In this document: one piece after another, positions 8,411 through 16,870 of the stretch
How the letters are laid out: the number at the start of each line of letters is the position of its first letter
Numbering within the stretch: the stretch's first letter is position 1
From: Cyclobacteriaceae bacterium
GTDB lineage: Bacteria; Bacteroidota; Bacteroidia; Cytophagales; Cyclobacteriaceae
Assembly (NCBI GenBank): GCA_022842845.1
Contig: JALHOT010000011.1
Coordinates: 35,339-99,338 of the forward strand
Reading direction: 5' to 3'
DNA: 64,000 nucleotides
Made by a program: the position numbers and the translations under genes
The notes under the pieces: model-generated
Seen by the model: only the letters and a program-made list of their open reading frames with translations
Databases searched by the model: none
Told to the model about the DNA's origin: nothing

Positions 8411-11400
8411 CTAAAAGTCATAGCCAAGGGTTATAAACAGTCTTGGATCCTGACGCTTGAAGTTTTCAACTGGCCAGGCAAAGTCGAACTTCATGTAATA
8501 ACCCAAAATGACGGATCGCATGCCAAAACCATAGCTGTACAACCAAGGGTTCAGGTAATTTTTGATTTCAACCTCAAAAGGTGGTTGTTTAATCACTTCG
8601 TAACTAACACTATTTCCTGAAGAAAAGGGGGCTTCACCCGACCAGCTGGTACCAATGTCGTAAAAAGCTGTGAGTTGCAGATTTCTAAAGAAATTGGATG
8701 CCACAGGACCATCGCTTAGTGCACGCACGAGTGGCACGCGGAGTTCTGCGTTGGCCAGGAGCACATTGTTACCAAAGAGTGTTGCGTAATTAAATCCTCT
8801 CAGGCTGGTAGCATATTCAACAAAGAGCAGTTCTTGATTTTGCCCCTGGGCACCAAGTGGGTTAACTTGGCCTGTAGAACTGCTACCAACAGTACGCGAG
8901 TTGTTGAAGGCCCAGTTGTCCATGCCTCCCAGTAAGTATTGTTTAGGGGCATTTCCGAAAAAGCTACCACCAAAACCTCTTACCGCCAACACAATTTCCT
9001 TATACAATTTCTGGTAATGCCTTAAGTCGGCTGATATCTGACTGAAGCTTAATTGGCTGTTGCCAAAATTTTCATGATGCGTAAAGGTTATTTTACCACG
9101 AGAACCTTCGATCAGATTTGCCCCGGTAATGATAGCATTGTCGTAAATCAACTCTGACCTGAAGCCTCCATAAAATACATTAAGGGGAGTGGCGGTAGGA
9201 GAATTCTGTGTTAAACCACTAGGGCCCAGGTTAACAGATCGGGTTACTACTCCAAAGGGCTTTACGGTAAATCGTGTTCTATCGTTGAGCGGAAGGGAGG
9301 CGCCAACTTCCAGTTTGTTGAGTGAATAATTAAAGTTGTCAGGATTGCCATTATCGAGGTTGGGCGGTGTTTCCCAATATATCGACCTGCGATCGAAGCG
9401 GGCGCTGAAATCTACGTAATAAGGCAAGTACTGGAATTCACCATATACATCTCCGCTTTTAAAGTCGAATGATTGCATCACCCCTCCATAGATGCGATAG
9501 TTTTCGAGCATATCATTCATTTGGGTTTCCAGTTGGATGCCAAGGCCGCGTAAAGGATCGATGACCAGAGATGTGACCAAATTACTTGCGCTAAATTTAG
9601 GATCGTAAGGGAAGGGGCCCGTTACGCGTTGCTTATCTCTGGCTTTAGCATATCTGCTTAAAAAACTCTGGGTGGTGCGTGGTACTTCAGCAACTTCATC
9701 TTCGAATGTGTAGTCATCAGTGTTTAGCGGTTTTTCTTTTACGGCTGGTATACTGTCTTCTTTAACAGTTTTATTGCCTTCTATATTAATGCTGATCCTA
9801 TCAGATTTCGCAGAAAGCGAATCGGTAATTTCTACTTGAATACTGGTGGTATCGCTAGCGGCTTTTAAGCGTGCATTCAGCAACTCTTTCACGCTCATGT
9901 TTTTATTTTCGTTAACGACCTTGCGCTCACGGATGGTGCGAGCCTGTAAGAGTTCTTTTCTGCGGGTAGAGGGTGTAAATACTTGCCGGCCGAAATCAAA
10001 ATTTTTATCTATATAGATATTTTGTTCAAGTCGCTTACTGGTAACAAAGGCCAGGGTTCTGTTTTCGATATTGAGATCGTAGTTAATGATGCTGGAACTG
10101 AAATTGGAAACCTGTGAGTAAATGCCGGTGCTTCTTTCGAATTTAAACAGGTTGATAATACCCCGCTGATCGCTGAGATAATAGAAAGTGTTGCTATTCA
10201 GGGCTTGAGGAGCAAAATCTTTACTAAGAGTGTTGGTGATGCGTGTCAGGCTGTTTTTAGTGCTATCTAAATCGTACAAAAAGAGATTGTATTGGTTTGT
10301 TAACTCAGCGAGCGGAACTCTTCTGCCTGTTCGTAGTGAATCGTCAGGGCGATTGGAAGAGAATACGATTCGGTTGGTGCCAGGCACAAAAGATGGATCA
10401 AGGTCATCGAAAGTATCATTGGTCAGCCTGCGGGTTCGGTCACGTCTGGTGCTAAGTAAGTAAAGATCGTTTTTGCCTTCGAAGTCTGCACTCATTACTG
10501 CTAATCTTCCATTGGCAGAGAAACTAATGCTTCTGATGTTATTAAACTTATCAAGCTGGCGCGGCAATTTTGATTGGGTAGTGAGATCGTATAACCAAAA
10601 CCAATAATCGCCTTGTTTTACACCTATAACGCCTAGGGTATTGGCATCTGACCAGCCAATTAAAGGCACAGTATAATCTACCCGTTGACCGATAACCCGG
10701 GTGCCTCCTTGCAGAATTTTTTTCTCCTTGCCGTTTTCCAACGATTTAACTGTTATCGAAAAACGACCGCGATCATTCTCGGCATAAGCCACATGCCTCC
10801 CATCCGGGCTTACTTTTACAGCTGTGTAATAAACAGTGCGGTTGGGTTGTTTGGTGAATTGATTTGATTGCGGAGCCACAACGTATGAGTTATTGGCTTG
10901 TTGCGCCATTTTCAGGTAGTACTCCTCCCATTCATTCATCAACCTTTTGTAACTGATGCCCAGGGTAATCAGCAGACTTTTCTCTTCGTTTCGGGTAACC
11001 CTGGTATAATTCAGAATATTGTGTACGCTGCTCTTGCCATATTTCTCGGCAATAAAATTCCAGAATGATTGACCCGCCAGGGCGGCTTCTTTGCCATCAA
11101 ATTTGGTGAAGCGCTGTGCGCGTTTTGTTTGCACCAGGTCACGCACAAAATCATCCATTTCGGCATTCCATCCTTTGGCTACATAGTGAATAGCTCCTTG
11201 TACAAACCATTCGGGTAAATTGAGCAGTAAAGCATTTTGAAAAATATCTTTCAGGTTACCACCATACATCATTTCATTCACCAGTAACTCTGACGTTTTG
11301 AATAAAAGCTCTTCCTTAAATTCCTGGGCGGTACCCGTGTAGGCTACCTCAATGTAGGGTTTGATGAAGTCCGTTTCTCCGCCCACATTCAGCGCTGTAT

Positions 11401-11716
11401 GATTGAGGCCAACATTGCTTTGCCGTAAATCGGTAAGTGAGTTGTATAAAAAGACCTTGGTTTTAAAATAGGGCGGAAAGCCAATCAGATCGGTGATGCG
11501 ATCGAATTCAGACTCTAGAAAGGTGAGGGCTTCTCCGGCAATTCCTTTGCGGCTATCGTAATAATAAATATCAAAATTCTCCCCGCTGATGTATTGCCAG
11601 TCAAATTTGCGGTACTGAAAGCGGTTTTTACCAAAAGATTCGCGCGACTGTTGCGCCACAAGGTTTGACCCTGCTAAAAATGCCAATAAAGTAAAAAGTA
11701 TAAACCGTCTTTTCAT
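8411..11716 (-). CDS. Large outer-membrane protein: peptidase-MA-like, beta-propeller and beta-barrel regions
   Basis: This 1101-aa protein has a signal peptide (MKRRFILFTLLAFLAGSNLVAQ). Residues about 35-270 resemble the peptidase-MA/gluzincin-like domain (ENFDIYYYDSRKG... LPEWFVQGAIHYVAKGW), but I see no HExxH zinc motif. About 280-600 has TolB/WD40-like propeller blades (VSPDGRHVAYAENDRG, FSANGRLAVMSADFEG, LTNDTFDDLDPSFVPGTN). After a low-complexity Ser/Lys/Glu linker, about 690-1101 is rich in aromatic alternating strands and ends in a terminal Phe (TLGYDF), as expected for a BamA/Omp85-like barrel. The stop overlaps the ATG-side gene by 4 bases, so it is coupled to the FAD oxidoreductase upstream. 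The substrate is unknown. Confidence 0.75.
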   Translation of the reverse strand: MKRRFILFTLLAFLAGSNLVAQQSRESFGKNRFQYRKFDWQYISGENFDIYYYDSRKGIAGEALTFLESEFDRITDLIGFPPYFKTKVFLYNSLTDLRQSNVGLNHTALNVGGETDFIKPYIEVAYTGTAQEFKEELLFKTSELLVNEMMYGGNLKDIFQNALLLNLPEWFVQGAIHYVAKGWNAEMDDFVRDLVQTKRAQRFTKFDGKEAALAGQSFWNFIAEKYGKSSVHNILNYTRVTRNEEKSLLITLGISYKRLMNEWEEYYLKMAQQANNSYVVAPQSNQFTKQPNRTVYYTAVKVSPDGRHVAYAENDRGRFSITVKSLENGKEKKILQGGTRVIGQRVDYTVPLIGWSDANTLGVIGVKQGDYWFWLYDLTTQSKLPRQLDKFNNIRSISFSANGRLAVMSADFEGKNDLYLLSTRRDRTRRLTNDTFDDLDPSFVPGTNRIVFSSNRPDDSLRTGRRVPLAELTNQYNLFLYDLDSTKNSLTRITNTLSKDFAPQALNSNTFYYLSDQRGIINLFKFERSTGIYSQVSNFSSSIINYDLNIENRTLAFVTSKRLEQNIYIDKNFDFGRQVFTPSTRRKELLQARTIRERKVVNENKNMSVKELLNARLKAASDTTSIQVEITDSLSAKSDRISINIEGNKTVKEDSIPAVKEKPLNTDDYTFEDEVAEVPRTTQSFLSRYAKARDKQRVTGPFPYDPKFSASNLVTSLVIDPLRGLGIQLETQMNDMLENYRIYGGVMQSFDFKSGDVYGEFQYLPYYVDFSARFDRRSIYWETPPNLDNGNPDNFNYSLNKLEVGASLPLNDRTRFTVKPFGVVTRSVNLGPSGLTQNSPTATPLNVFYGGFRSELIYDNAIITGANLIEGSRGKITFTHHENFGNSQLSFSQISADLRHYQKLYKEIVLAVRGFGGSFFGNAPKQYLLGGMDNWAFNNSRTVGSSSTGQVNPLGAQGQNQELLFVEYATSLRGFNYATLFGNNVLLANAELRVPLVRALSDGPVASNFFRNLQLTAFYDIGTSWSGEAPFSSGNSVSYEVIKQPPFEVEIKNYLNPWLYSYGFGMRSVILGYYMKFDFAWPVENFKRQDPRLFITLGYDF

Positions 11717-12801
11717 TTCTTATCTACAGCCTTCCAATATAAAGAATAATAACGACTCACATCCACAGCAGCGTATATGTCCGAACGCTTTCCTGTGAGT
11801 AAAAATTCAGTTAGCAATGAAGTGGCAAAGGGAGCCAGGCTTACCCCTTTTGTGCCCAAGCCATTGCATGTTAAAACGTTTTTATGTTCGGGGTGTTCTC
11901 CAATAATTGGACGCCTGTCGGGGCTGGTGGGCCGAAAGCCCCAGGCCTGGTCTACCACGGTATAGGGTAGAAGGAAAATCTCGGTAAATTTTTCCTCTAA
12001 TTCCACTCTTCCTTTTTCTGTGTTGGAGGGAGAGAGGTCTCTGGGCTCATAAGTAGCACCAATTTTATAGGTAGAATCTGTTTGCGGGACAGCATATACC
12101 CCCCGATTGATGATCGCATTCTCGGGTAAGGAAGCTTTAATGGTAAGCGTTTCTCCTTTCAATGGGCGGATGGGAATCCAATTAAAAAGTGGATTGTTTA
12201 AAGATTCGGTGCCCTCACAGAAAATGATTTTCGAGGCCGTCCACGACTTATAAACAACTTCACTTTCGAAAAGTTGAAGCGCTGAATGATCAAAAGTTTC
12301 GCAGGCATAACGTTCTTGCTGCTCAAAGAAATTCTTTACAGCATCTAAGAAGGTATTGGCATCTACAAAACCTGTTTGTTTAAGGAGCAGCCCGCCTAAG
12401 GCATCATTAACACCTGGCCACCCTGTAGTGCTGCTGAGTACTTTGCTGATGAAGGGTAACCATTCGGCTGAGGCACTTTTCCCCATCCACTCATTTTGTT
12501 CCTCAATTGATAGAAAGGGACGGTAGATCGGAAAAGGGTGAAAGAAAGAAGCCTTGGTAAGGCGCTCAGCTTCAGAATAAAACGAATGAAGCTGCGCGAA
12601 CACTTCATTCGCCATCCAGGTTTTAGATAAATTTTTTCCGGTTACGGGGTTGAACAAACCGGCCGCAATGCGTGAGGAATGATTCTCTTCCTTACCAAGA
12701 ATGGCTATCTTTTTCCCTGCCTGATAGAGTTGCAAGGCCAATACGCTACCGGCTAGCCCCTGGCCCACAATAAGAAAATCTATTTTTTCCGAACGCTTCA
12801 C
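11713..12801 (-). CDS. FAD-dependent oxidoreductase, DAO family
   Basis: The 362-aa protein begins with a dinucleotide-binding beta-alpha-beta motif (FLIVGQGLAGSVLALQL, GxGxxG at about 13-18) followed by an acidic residue at the end of strand 2, typical of D-amino-acid-oxidase-type flavoproteins. Later, GATYEPRDLSPS, RPTSPDRRPIIGEHPEHKN and CNGLGTKGVSLAP fit the C-terminal FAD contacts of the family. It probably oxidises a small amine or amino acid; the substrate cannot be read from the sequence. It is cytosolic. Its last 4 bases overlap the start of the large propeller-barrel gene (ATGA), implying translational coupling. Confidence 0.82.
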   Translation of the reverse strand: MKRSEKIDFLIVGQGLAGSVLALQLYQAGKKIAILGKEENHSSRIAAGLFNPVTGKNLSKTWMANEVFAQLHSFYSEAERLTKASFFHPFPIYRPFLSIEEQNEWMGKSASAEWLPFISKVLSSTTGWPGVNDALGGLLLKQTGFVDANTFLDAVKNFFEQQERYACETFDHSALQLFESEVVYKSWTASKIIFCEGTESLNNPLFNWIPIRPLKGETLTIKASLPENAIINRGVYAVPQTDSTYKIGATYEPRDLSPSNTEKGRVELEEKFTEIFLLPYTVVDQAWGFRPTSPDRRPIIGEHPEHKNVLTCNGLGTKGVSLAPFATSLLTEFLLTGKRSDIYAAVDVSRYYSLYWKAVDKK

Positions 12802-12873
12802 CCCGCAAAATACATCGATTGCTTCTTTTATAAAAAGATAGAGATCGAGCTTCGTTTTAGGTGCTAACGAACA

Positions 12874-15339
12874 CTATTCATCCCGTAAAACCTCCACCGG
12901 ATTTTGCATGGAAGCTTTTAACGAATGATAGCTGGTAATGAGAATGGCTATTGCCAATGTGCTGATTCCCACCAGTGCATACAGTAGCGGGGAAGGAGTG
13001 ATACGGAAAGCAAAATCACTCAACCATTGTTGCATGAGCCAATAGGAAAGGGGTGCACTGATGACAAAGGAAATGATGATTAGTTTTGTATAACTTCTGG
13101 CAATGAGCACCAGAATGTTGAAAGCGGAAGCACCTGATACTTTGCGGATGCCAATCTCTTTGGTGCGTTGTTCGAGGGAGTACACAATCATACCCAATAA
13201 ACCCAGGCAGGCAATGAGTATGGCCAGCGATGCAATGAGGGTAAGGGCCTTCGCAAATTGATGTTGCTCTTTAAACGTTTCGTCAAAGGCATTGTCTACA
13301 AACTCGTATTGAAAAGGTAAATCTTTGCCATGGGTTTCCCATAACTTATCCAGGGCGCTCAAGGTGCTTGCCCATGCCTCGCTATTTTGAGCGGTCACTT
13401 TCAGTACTACATATTTCTTTGGTTCGTAGGGAGCGAGTGCGCTGTTTTTGTAATGGAAAATGCCCAGGGGTTCAATAGGCGCTTGCAATGTCCAATAGTT
13501 AAAATCTTTTACAATACCGATTACTTCAAAGTATGATTCCTCTGTTGCAATTCTTTTTCCGATGGTTGTTTCATCCAACGCCCACCCGATCCGTTTTACA
13601 GCCGTTTCATTCAGCAGTACTTTGTTGTGATCTGCGGCATTGCCTATCTCCAGGTTTCTTCCCCATGCTAAGGTGATGCCCAGAGCAGGAAGAAATCCTT
13701 CATCAGCGGTAGCAAAGTTGAGAGGGAAATTAGTGTTCTGTCCTTCGGCCCGGAAGGTTTCACCGCCATACACAGCGGGAGGAAGTGAGGTACAAAGAGA
13801 AGTTTGAATCACTCCGGGAATTAGCGTGGCCTCTTGCGCAAGTGCTTCTGGATCAGATATGCGTTCCGCACCTTTCAGCACAACTAAATTCTCTTTGTCA
13901 AAACCCAAATCTTTAGTGCCCACAAACTTTAGCTGTTGAAAAACAACTGCTGTACAGAGTATGAGTAAAATTGAAATTGAAAATTGAAGAACAACCAAGC
14001 CATTGCGGAAAGATCGGCCTTCGCGGCCTGTTCGCAGTTTCCCTTTGATTGCTTCCACCGGATTAAAACGACTGAGAAAGAGGGCAGGGTAACTCCCGGA
14101 GAGCACGCTCATAAAGGTGATGAGCAGCAGTAACGAAATGACTAAGGTTGCATCAGAAAAGAGATTGAGCTGAAGGGATTTTCCGGTTACATAATTAAAC
14201 CCGGGCAACAACATTTGAATGAGACCAAGACTTACTATCAGAGCCAGAAAAGTGAAGAAAAAGGCCTCTATAAAATAGAAGGCGCTGAGCTGGCTGCGTT
14301 GGAGTCCCAGCATTTTTCGAATGCTTGCTTCCTTTATTCTCCGTGTGAATTGTGCTGTGCTTAAATTCATAAAGTTGATGCAGGAGAGCAATACAATAAA
14401 AGTACTGGCACCGATAAGAGAATAAATGATTTTGATGTTGCCTACTTCGCGGTTAATACGGTTGTACACAACTTCGCTGGGTAAATGAATACCAGTAAGT
14501 GGCTGAAGAAAGAGCTCCCACTTTTTGCCGGACTTGATGTAGTCATCAAAGCTCATGTGCATAGCGCGCTGTAATGTCTCTTCAGCATGTTTACGCGGAA
14601 TGCCCGCCATCTTTACTCGTGTATTCTCGACATTCGTATTTTCAGCCAGGCGTACATAGGTTTCCAATTGTGTCCACACCCAACTCCACCGCATGCGCTC
14701 TACCATCGGAAAGCTTTCCATTGATAAGAGCATGTCAAATTGGATGTAAGAGTTTTCAGGAAGATCTTTTACAACTCCTGATATTTCATAGGTTTTTTCT
14801 TCTTCGCCTGTTCCAATGCGCACTAGTTTTCCTACCGCATTTTCATTCCCAAAATATTTTTTAGCAATGCTTTCTGTCATTACCAGCGTGTTCGCAATCG
14901 TCAAGGCCGTTTCCGGATTTCCATCTACCAGAGGGTAGTTGAACATGGCAAAAAAGTTGGAATCTGCGGCTAACACCTTTTCTTGTTCAAAGGAGATCAC
15001 TTCATTGTTTGAGTTGGTATAGGAAACTAAAAAATTACCAGGGGTATACAGACTGGTGATAAGTTCTGCTTCGGGCAGCTCCTCCCGAATCGCATGGGCG
15101 ACTCCAGGCCCTGTGGAGGCAAACTGATGTTCATTGCGTTCACCCCAGATAAAGGTCTGATTGATTCGGTAAATTCTGTCTGCGTTGGTATGAAAAGTAT
15201 CGTAACTCAGTTCGAAATGCACATATAGATAAATTAGCAGAGTGCCCGTTATGCTTACGATTAAACCCAGCAGATTTATCGTAGAGAATAATTTCTGGCG
15301 TTTTAGATTTCGAACAAAGAGGAGAAAAGCATACTTCAT
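12874..15339 (-). CDS. FtsX/MacB-like ABC transporter permease (800-residue type)
   Basis: The 821-aa protein has the duplicated layout of Bacteroidota MacB-type permeases. There is an N-terminal membrane segment (FSTINLLGLIVSITGTLLIYL), a periplasmic MacB_PCD-like domain (about 45-270), a three-helix FtsX block (about 280-420, with the motif TRRIKEASIRKMLG), another membrane segment and periplasmic domain, and a final three-helix block (about 680-815) with EQRTKEIGIRKVSGAS. These mechanotransmission permeases normally pair with an ATPase. None is encoded next to it, so its ATPase partner must lie elsewhere. Substrates of the family include lipoproteins, toxins and peptides. Confidence 0.88.
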   Translation of the reverse strand: MKYAFLLFVRNLKRQKLFSTINLLGLIVSITGTLLIYLYVHFELSYDTFHTNADRIYRINQTFIWGERNEHQFASTGPGVAHAIREELPEAELITSLYTPGNFLVSYTNSNNEVISFEQEKVLAADSNFFAMFNYPLVDGNPETALTIANTLVMTESIAKKYFGNENAVGKLVRIGTGEEEKTYEISGVVKDLPENSYIQFDMLLSMESFPMVERMRWSWVWTQLETYVRLAENTNVENTRVKMAGIPRKHAEETLQRAMHMSFDDYIKSGKKWELFLQPLTGIHLPSEVVYNRINREVGNIKIIYSLIGASTFIVLLSCINFMNLSTAQFTRRIKEASIRKMLGLQRSQLSAFYFIEAFFFTFLALIVSLGLIQMLLPGFNYVTGKSLQLNLFSDATLVISLLLLITFMSVLSGSYPALFLSRFNPVEAIKGKLRTGREGRSFRNGLVVLQFSISILLILCTAVVFQQLKFVGTKDLGFDKENLVVLKGAERISDPEALAQEATLIPGVIQTSLCTSLPPAVYGGETFRAEGQNTNFPLNFATADEGFLPALGITLAWGRNLEIGNAADHNKVLLNETAVKRIGWALDETTIGKRIATEESYFEVIGIVKDFNYWTLQAPIEPLGIFHYKNSALAPYEPKKYVVLKVTAQNSEAWASTLSALDKLWETHGKDLPFQYEFVDNAFDETFKEQHQFAKALTLIASLAILIACLGLLGMIVYSLEQRTKEIGIRKVSGASAFNILVLIARSYTKLIIISFVISAPLSYWLMQQWLSDFAFRITPSPLLYALVGISTLAIAILITSYHSLKASMQNPVEVLRDE

Positions 15340-15518
15340 GACTTAGGATTTCATACCCCTTTTGCCAAAGCCGTGCCAATGGCATAAAGGGTCATTGGAG
15401 CCTTTTATGGCTGGTGGGTTGTTCAGAACAGCGGACAGGTGTGCGATTTTGGGCAGTTATCAGTAAGAAATTATTGCAGCCATGGCATCATTGGCTAACT
15501 TGCCCTTTGTTAAAATAT

Positions 15519-16166
15519 ATGCTAAAACTTAAGGTTTTTACCTTCAACGATTTTGCTGAAAATACTTACCTGCTTTATAGTAATGCTGGACAAGCCATCA
15601 TTATCGATCCGGGTTGCTATTACCGCGAGGAGCAGGAAGAACTCAGCGCTTTTATTACAGAAAATCAATTAACCATTACTCAGGTGATCAACACCCATTG
15701 TCATATTGACCATGTACTGGGTAACTATTTTGTAAAAGAGCGTTATAAGGTGCCATTGCTGATTCCAAAAGGAGAAGAAGCTGTATTAAAATCTGTAAAG
15801 GCCTATGCGCCTTCTTATGGATTCCATCAATACCATGAGGCAGTGCCCGATGGCTATTTAACAGAGCATACCCCATTAACTTTGGGCGAAGAGGCAATAC
15901 AAATATTGTCGGTACCCGGTCACTCGCCTGACCATGTTGCTTTATATATAGCATCACAAAAAATACTGATTGGGGGCGATGTATTATTTCGGGAAAGTAT
16001 TGGAAGAACAGATCTGCCAGGAGGGAGTCATGCTACGTTGATTCAAAGTATTCACACAAAGTTTTTTACTTTGCCAGATGAAGTAGTAGTGTATCCGGGC
16101 CATGGCCTTGAAACCACCATTGCGTATGAAAAAAAGTTCAATCCTTTTTGTGCCTTACGATCATGA
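15519..16166 (+). CDS. MBL-fold metallohydrolase (glyoxalase II-like)
   Basis: I chose the ATG at 15519 (215 aa): the frame is open further upstream, but those residues do not look like protein of this family, and MLKLKVFTFNDFAENTYLL is the usual N-terminus. The metal motif HxHxDH is present as H60-C-H62-I-D64-H65, with further ligands in PGHSPDHVA, GGDVLF and YPGHG. It is a cytosolic thioesterase-like hydrolase of the glyoxalase II group; the exact thioester is unknown. Its stop overlaps the pssA start (ATGA), placing it first in a five-gene run ending with the M16 peptidase. Confidence 0.88.
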   Translation: MLKLKVFTFNDFAENTYLLYSNAGQAIIIDPGCYYREEQEELSAFITENQLTITQVINTHCHIDHVLGNYFVKERYKVPLLIPKGEEAVLKSVKAYAPSYGFHQYHEAVPDGYLTEHTPLTLGEEAIQILSVPGHSPDHVALYIASQKILIGGDVLFRESIGRTDLPGGSHATLIQSIHTKFFTLPDEVVVYPGHGLETTIAYEKKFNPFCALRS

Positions 16167-16855
16167 AATTACTAAAGCATTTACCTAACACCCTTACCTG
16201 CCTCAACTTGTTGAGTGGTTGTCTGGGGATTGTTTTTGTTTTAGAAGGTTTGCCAGTGCCAGCCGCTTACTTTATCTGGGCCTCTTGTGTGTTTGATTTT
16301 TTTGACGGCTTTGCAGCGCGTTGGCTGAAGGCTAATTCTCCTATAGGAAAAGAGCTGGATTCATTGGCTGACATGGTCAGTTTTGGGGTGCTGCCATCGG
16401 TCATGATGTACACCTGGTTGAAGGATCAATCAGTGAATGTTTATTTACCATACATAGCTTTTACCATTGCTGTTTTCTCAGCCCTTCGTCTGGCAAAATT
16501 CAATGTTGATGAGCGCCAAAGCACTTCCTTCATAGGTCTGCCAACACCTGCCAATGCTTTGTTTTTGACCGCACTTCCTTTTTTACCGGCAGTAGCGCTA
16601 AGTTTTGTGCAGCAGCCTGTTGTGTTGGTGGTAGTTATTCTGATCTTTTCCTATTTATTAGTCGCTGAAATACCCTTGTTCGCTTTAAAATTTAAAAACT
16701 TTGCATGGAAGGGTAACGAGCTTCGATTTCTGTTCTTGTTCGTGGCCCTGGTGCTGATCATAGCTTTACAACAATCTTCTTTACCCCTGGTGATAATAAC
16801 TTATGTATTATTCTCGTTGTTTGCTAGTTGGTCTGGTCAGGCAAAAAAAGCATAA
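16163..16855 (+). CDS. pssA: CDP-diacylglycerol-serine O-phosphatidyltransferase
   Basis: PssA makes phosphatidylserine from CDP-diacylglycerol and serine in the inner membrane, the first committed step to phosphatidylethanolamine. The CDP-alcohol phosphotransferase signature is complete from the ATG at 16163: D45xxD48G49xxAR53, then G62, D66 and D70. The protein is 230 aa with about seven hydrophobic helices. A TTG 15 bases upstream is less likely than this ATG, which overlaps the stop of the preceding gene by 4 bases. porU follows after 15 bases. The next enzyme of the pathway, Psd, lies about 8 kb downstream but carries a frameshift. Confidence 0.93.
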   Translation: MKLLKHLPNTLTCLNLLSGCLGIVFVLEGLPVPAAYFIWASCVFDFFDGFAARWLKANSPIGKELDSLADMVSFGVLPSVMMYTWLKDQSVNVYLPYIAFTIAVFSALRLAKFNVDERQSTSFIGLPTPANALFLTALPFLPAVALSFVQQPVVLVVVILIFSYLLVAEIPLFALKFKNFAWKGNELRFLFLFVALVLIIALQQSSLPLVIITYVLFSLFASWSGQAKKA

Positions 16856-16870
16856 CCTAAGTCTATAAAA

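Noticed and set aside
15414..15518. Longer N-terminus for the MBL hydrolase (start at 15414)
   Set aside because: The extra 35 residues are unlike the family, and the ATG at 15519 gives the usual N-terminus.
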